A stretch of 7,037 nucleotides of DNA. It comes from Robiginitomaculum sp. GTDB taxonomy: Bacteria; Pseudomonadota; Alphaproteobacteria; Caulobacterales; Maricaulaceae. Under the pieces are notes generated by a model that was not told the origin of the DNA, did no database searches, and worked only from the letters and a program-made list of their open reading frames with translations. A program made the translations under genes and the position numbers. Of the stretch, positions 5,338 through 7,037 are shown one piece after another (within the stretch, counting starts at the first letter, position 1; every line of letters begins with the position of its first letter). The stretch lies in the NCBI GenBank assembly GCA_021647375.1, contig JAKIUV010000106.1:1-7037 (forward strand). Direction: 5' to 3'.

Positions 5338-5973
5338 ATGTATAATTCAAACCCGCCCGCGAAAGCAGATTTGCCCTCCACGGGTAAATTGATAAAATCG
5401 ACAATTTTGGCTGCGCTCGCCGCTGGTGTGCTTTTGGTAACCGTGGTCATGCCCGCCGAATACGGTATTGATCCGACCGGGATTGGCAAAATGGTTGGCC
5501 TAAAAAAGATGGGGGATATTAAAACCTCTCTGACCAAGGACGCAGCAGCGGAAGCAGAAAAAGAACGCGCCGCCGCCGTCAACCCTACGCCAATAACACC
5601 GACAACCACCGAACCTGTTGTACAAGAAACACCGCCCCCCGCCATGATAACAACTCAAGCTCACGAAAAAATCTTCACCCTCGCTCCGGATGCTTGGACG
5701 GAGATTAAACTTAAAATGAACAAAGATGCCCAAGCGGACTTTGTCTGGTTCACCGACGGCGGCAAAGCCAATTTTGATACCCATGCCGACTCCAAAACGC
5801 TCAACATAGATTATCACAACTATGCCAAAGGCTCGAAAATCCGCGACGAGGGCATCCTCAAAGCCGAATTTGACGGCTCCCACGGCTGGTTCTGGCGAAA
5901 TAGAAGCGGCAAAACCATGACCGTCACCCTGCAAACCAGCGGCGCGTATCAAGACATTGTGATAATGAAATAG
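5338..5973 (+). CDS. Single-pass membrane anchor protein paired with HupE-like protein
   Basis: This 211-residue protein resembles proteins annotated as 'transmembrane anchor protein' found next to HupE-like genes. Its N-terminus MYNSNPPAKADLPSTGKL is followed by one membrane segment (about 20-38) and the conserved PAEYGIDPTGIG (39-50). Next come an alanine/glutamate-rich helix (64-80), a proline/threonine linker (82-102) and a C-terminal, probably beta-rich domain (108-211) on the periplasmic side. That domain has conserved-looking HGWFWRNRSG (182-191) and histidines H109, H149, H160 and H182. The stretch HGWFWxN followed by VTLxTxGxY recalls beta-sandwich GOLD-like domains, but this is by eye. 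The ATG at 5338 follows AAAAGGAAG. It likely forms a complex with the HupE-like protein, perhaps as a periplasmic capture or stabilising subunit (inference). Confidence 0.82.
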   Translation: MYNSNPPAKADLPSTGKLIKSTILAALAAGVLLVTVVMPAEYGIDPTGIGKMVGLKKMGDIKTSLTKDAAAEAEKERAAAVNPTPITPTTTEPVVQETPPPAMITTQAHEKIFTLAPDAWTEIKLKMNKDAQADFVWFTDGGKANFDTHADSKTLNIDYHNYAKGSKIRDEGILKAEFDGSHGWFWRNRSGKTMTVTLQTSGAYQDIVIMK

Positions 5974-6047
5974 GTTTTTGTAATTCTTATGGGCAATATG
6001 TCCGCCAAATCGCTTGTGCGAAACTGTCGTGATGCTATTCAGTGCTT

Positions 6048-7037
6048 ATGAGTAAAATTAAACTTCGTATCAGAGACATGGCCATTCTAACATTGTTGGT
6101 CTTAGCCATGGCTTTACCGGGGCTGGGTTTGTTTGGGCCAGGTCTACCCGTCATTGACCGGGACGAAGCCCGCTACGCCCAAGCCACAGTACAAATGCTG
6201 GAGAGCGGCGATTATATCAATATTAAGTTTCAAGACCGCGCGCGCAACAAGAAACCTGCCGGAGCTTATTGGGCGCAAGCGGCGAGCGTAAAAATGTTTT
6301 CGGACACCCAAAACCGCAATATTTGGGCGCACCGAATACCGTCCGTATTGGCCGCTATTTTGGCTATTTTAGCGACCTATTGGGGCGGCGCCCGTATGTT
6401 AGGCCGTGACAGCGCCCTTTACGGATCGGCTTTGTTGGCCGTCAGTTTTATCTTTGTATTTGAAGCCCATATAGCCAAGACAGATGCGCTTTTGCTGGCA
6501 TTTTCTGCACTGGCTCTAGCCAGTTTCGGATATTTACGTAATGGTGGCGGGCGGCGATCGGGCATGTTGTTTTGGTTTGCACTTGGCATAGCTGTGATGA
6601 TCAAAGGGCCGATATTACCTATGCTCTTGGTGTTGTGCCTCGTGAGTTTATTGGTATGGGAACGCAAAGCGGGATGGATGAAGCCCCTCACCTATTGGCC
6701 GGGGCCACTTTTGTTTTTGCTTATTGTTCTGCCGTGGTCGGTTCTGATTTGGCAAGAAACGAGCGGCGCGTTTTTCACTGAAGCCATTGGCAATGACCTT
6801 ACCCCGAAATTGCAAGGCGCCCAGGAAAAACATTCCGGGCCACTGGGATATTATATAGGTACAATTTGGCTGGCATTTTGGCCCGCTTGTTTGTTTTTAT
6901 TGCCGGGTCTGGTTTTTGCAATTCGGGCGGCACGCAGCAAGAAAAATGGCAAAACGGGATTCGACACACCTGTAGCATGCTCCGCCCGACTTCTCCTGTG
7001 TTGGAGAATCCCTTTTTTCCTCGTATTGGAAATCGTA
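6048..7037 (+). CDS. ArnT-like GT39 membrane glycosyltransferase, 3' end beyond window
   Basis: The first 330 codons are open to the window edge. This is an integral-membrane transferase of the ArnT/PMT superfamily, which moves a sugar from a polyprenyl-phosphate carrier to lipid A or another acceptor on the periplasmic face. Residues 12-30 form the first helix; the first outer loop has the catalytic-type motif VIDRDEARYAQA (35-46, D39 and E40), then NKKPAGAYW (67-75). AKTDALLLAF (143-152) and IKGPIL (185-190) are typical of the family. Several further hydrophobic helices follow, up to RIPFFLVLEIV at the edge. Full family members have about 500-550 residues. The ATG at 6048 lacks a clear ribosome site; a GTG at 6042 and an ATG at 6078 are alternatives. 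The substrate sugar is unknown. It may use the lipid-linked sugar made by the GT2 enzyme. Confidence 0.88.
   Translation, partial: MSKIKLRIRDMAILTLLVLAMALPGLGLFGPGLPVIDRDEARYAQATVQMLESGDYINIKFQDRARNKKPAGAYWAQAASVKMFSDTQNRNIWAHRIPSVLAAILAILATYWGGARMLGRDSALYGSALLAVSFIFVFEAHIAKTDALLLAFSALALASFGYLRNGGGRRSGMLFWFALGIAVMIKGPILPMLLVLCLVSLLVWERKAGWMKPLTYWPGPLLFLLIVLPWSVLIWQETSGAFFTEAIGNDLTPKLQGAQEKHSGPLGYYIGTIWLAFWPACLFLLPGLVFAIRAARSKKNGKTGFDTPVACSARLLLCWRIPFFLVLEIV

Noticed and set aside
5974..6047. Terminator or promoter between the anchor-protein and ArnT-like genes
   Set aside because: Only a 4-base stem (6010-6021) without a following T run is present, and the best -35/-10 pair has a 13-base spacer.

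Overview
The window looks like a chromosomal segment of a marine-type alphaproteobacterium of moderate G+C. The support is the overall gene content and protein style: a QmcA/YbbJ pair, a Prx5-type peroxiredoxin divergent from AlgH/YqgE, a GT2 lipid-phosphate glycosyltransferase, a GT39/ArnT-like transferase and a HupE/UreJ-2 protein followed by a membrane-anchored partner. A member of the Maricaulales/Hyphomonadaceae-like group is a guess, not shown by the sequence.

Layout. Positions 1-405 are mobile DNA. An apparent IS21-family end, carrying two imperfect copies of a roughly 23-base terminal motif, cuts into the orfA of an IS3-family element whose outer end lies near 405. Positions 406-829 hold no intact gene, only two very short reading frames that look like gene beginnings. 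Positions 830-2975 (minus strand) form one likely operon, read from high to low coordinates: Prx5 peroxiredoxin, QmcA-type SPFH protein, YbbJ/NfeD-type OB-fold membrane protein and a 68-residue membrane-anchored cysteine-rich protein. Positions 3092-3706 (plus) encode AlgH/YqgE. Its stop codon shares a TTAA with the stop of the convergent GT2 gene (3703-4431, minus). Positions 4432-4581 are a divergent control region with several short inverted repeats. Positions 4582-5973 (plus) hold the HupE-like protein and its anchor-protein partner, 21 bases apart. From 6048 to the window edge runs the first 330 codons of an ArnT-like integral-membrane glycosyltransferase.

How the genes may work together. 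The minus-strand operon joins a peroxide-reducing enzyme with a membrane microdomain scaffold (SPFH plus NfeD) and a small secreted-side cysteine protein, suggesting envelope or redox quality control (inference). The GT2 and ArnT-like proteins are the usual two halves of a polyprenyl-phosphate sugar route: one charges the lipid carrier, the other transfers the sugar outside. The HupE/anchor pair is a self-contained cassette, possibly for metal-ion handling, lying between those two glycosyltransferase genes. No rRNA, tRNA or CRISPR array was recognised.
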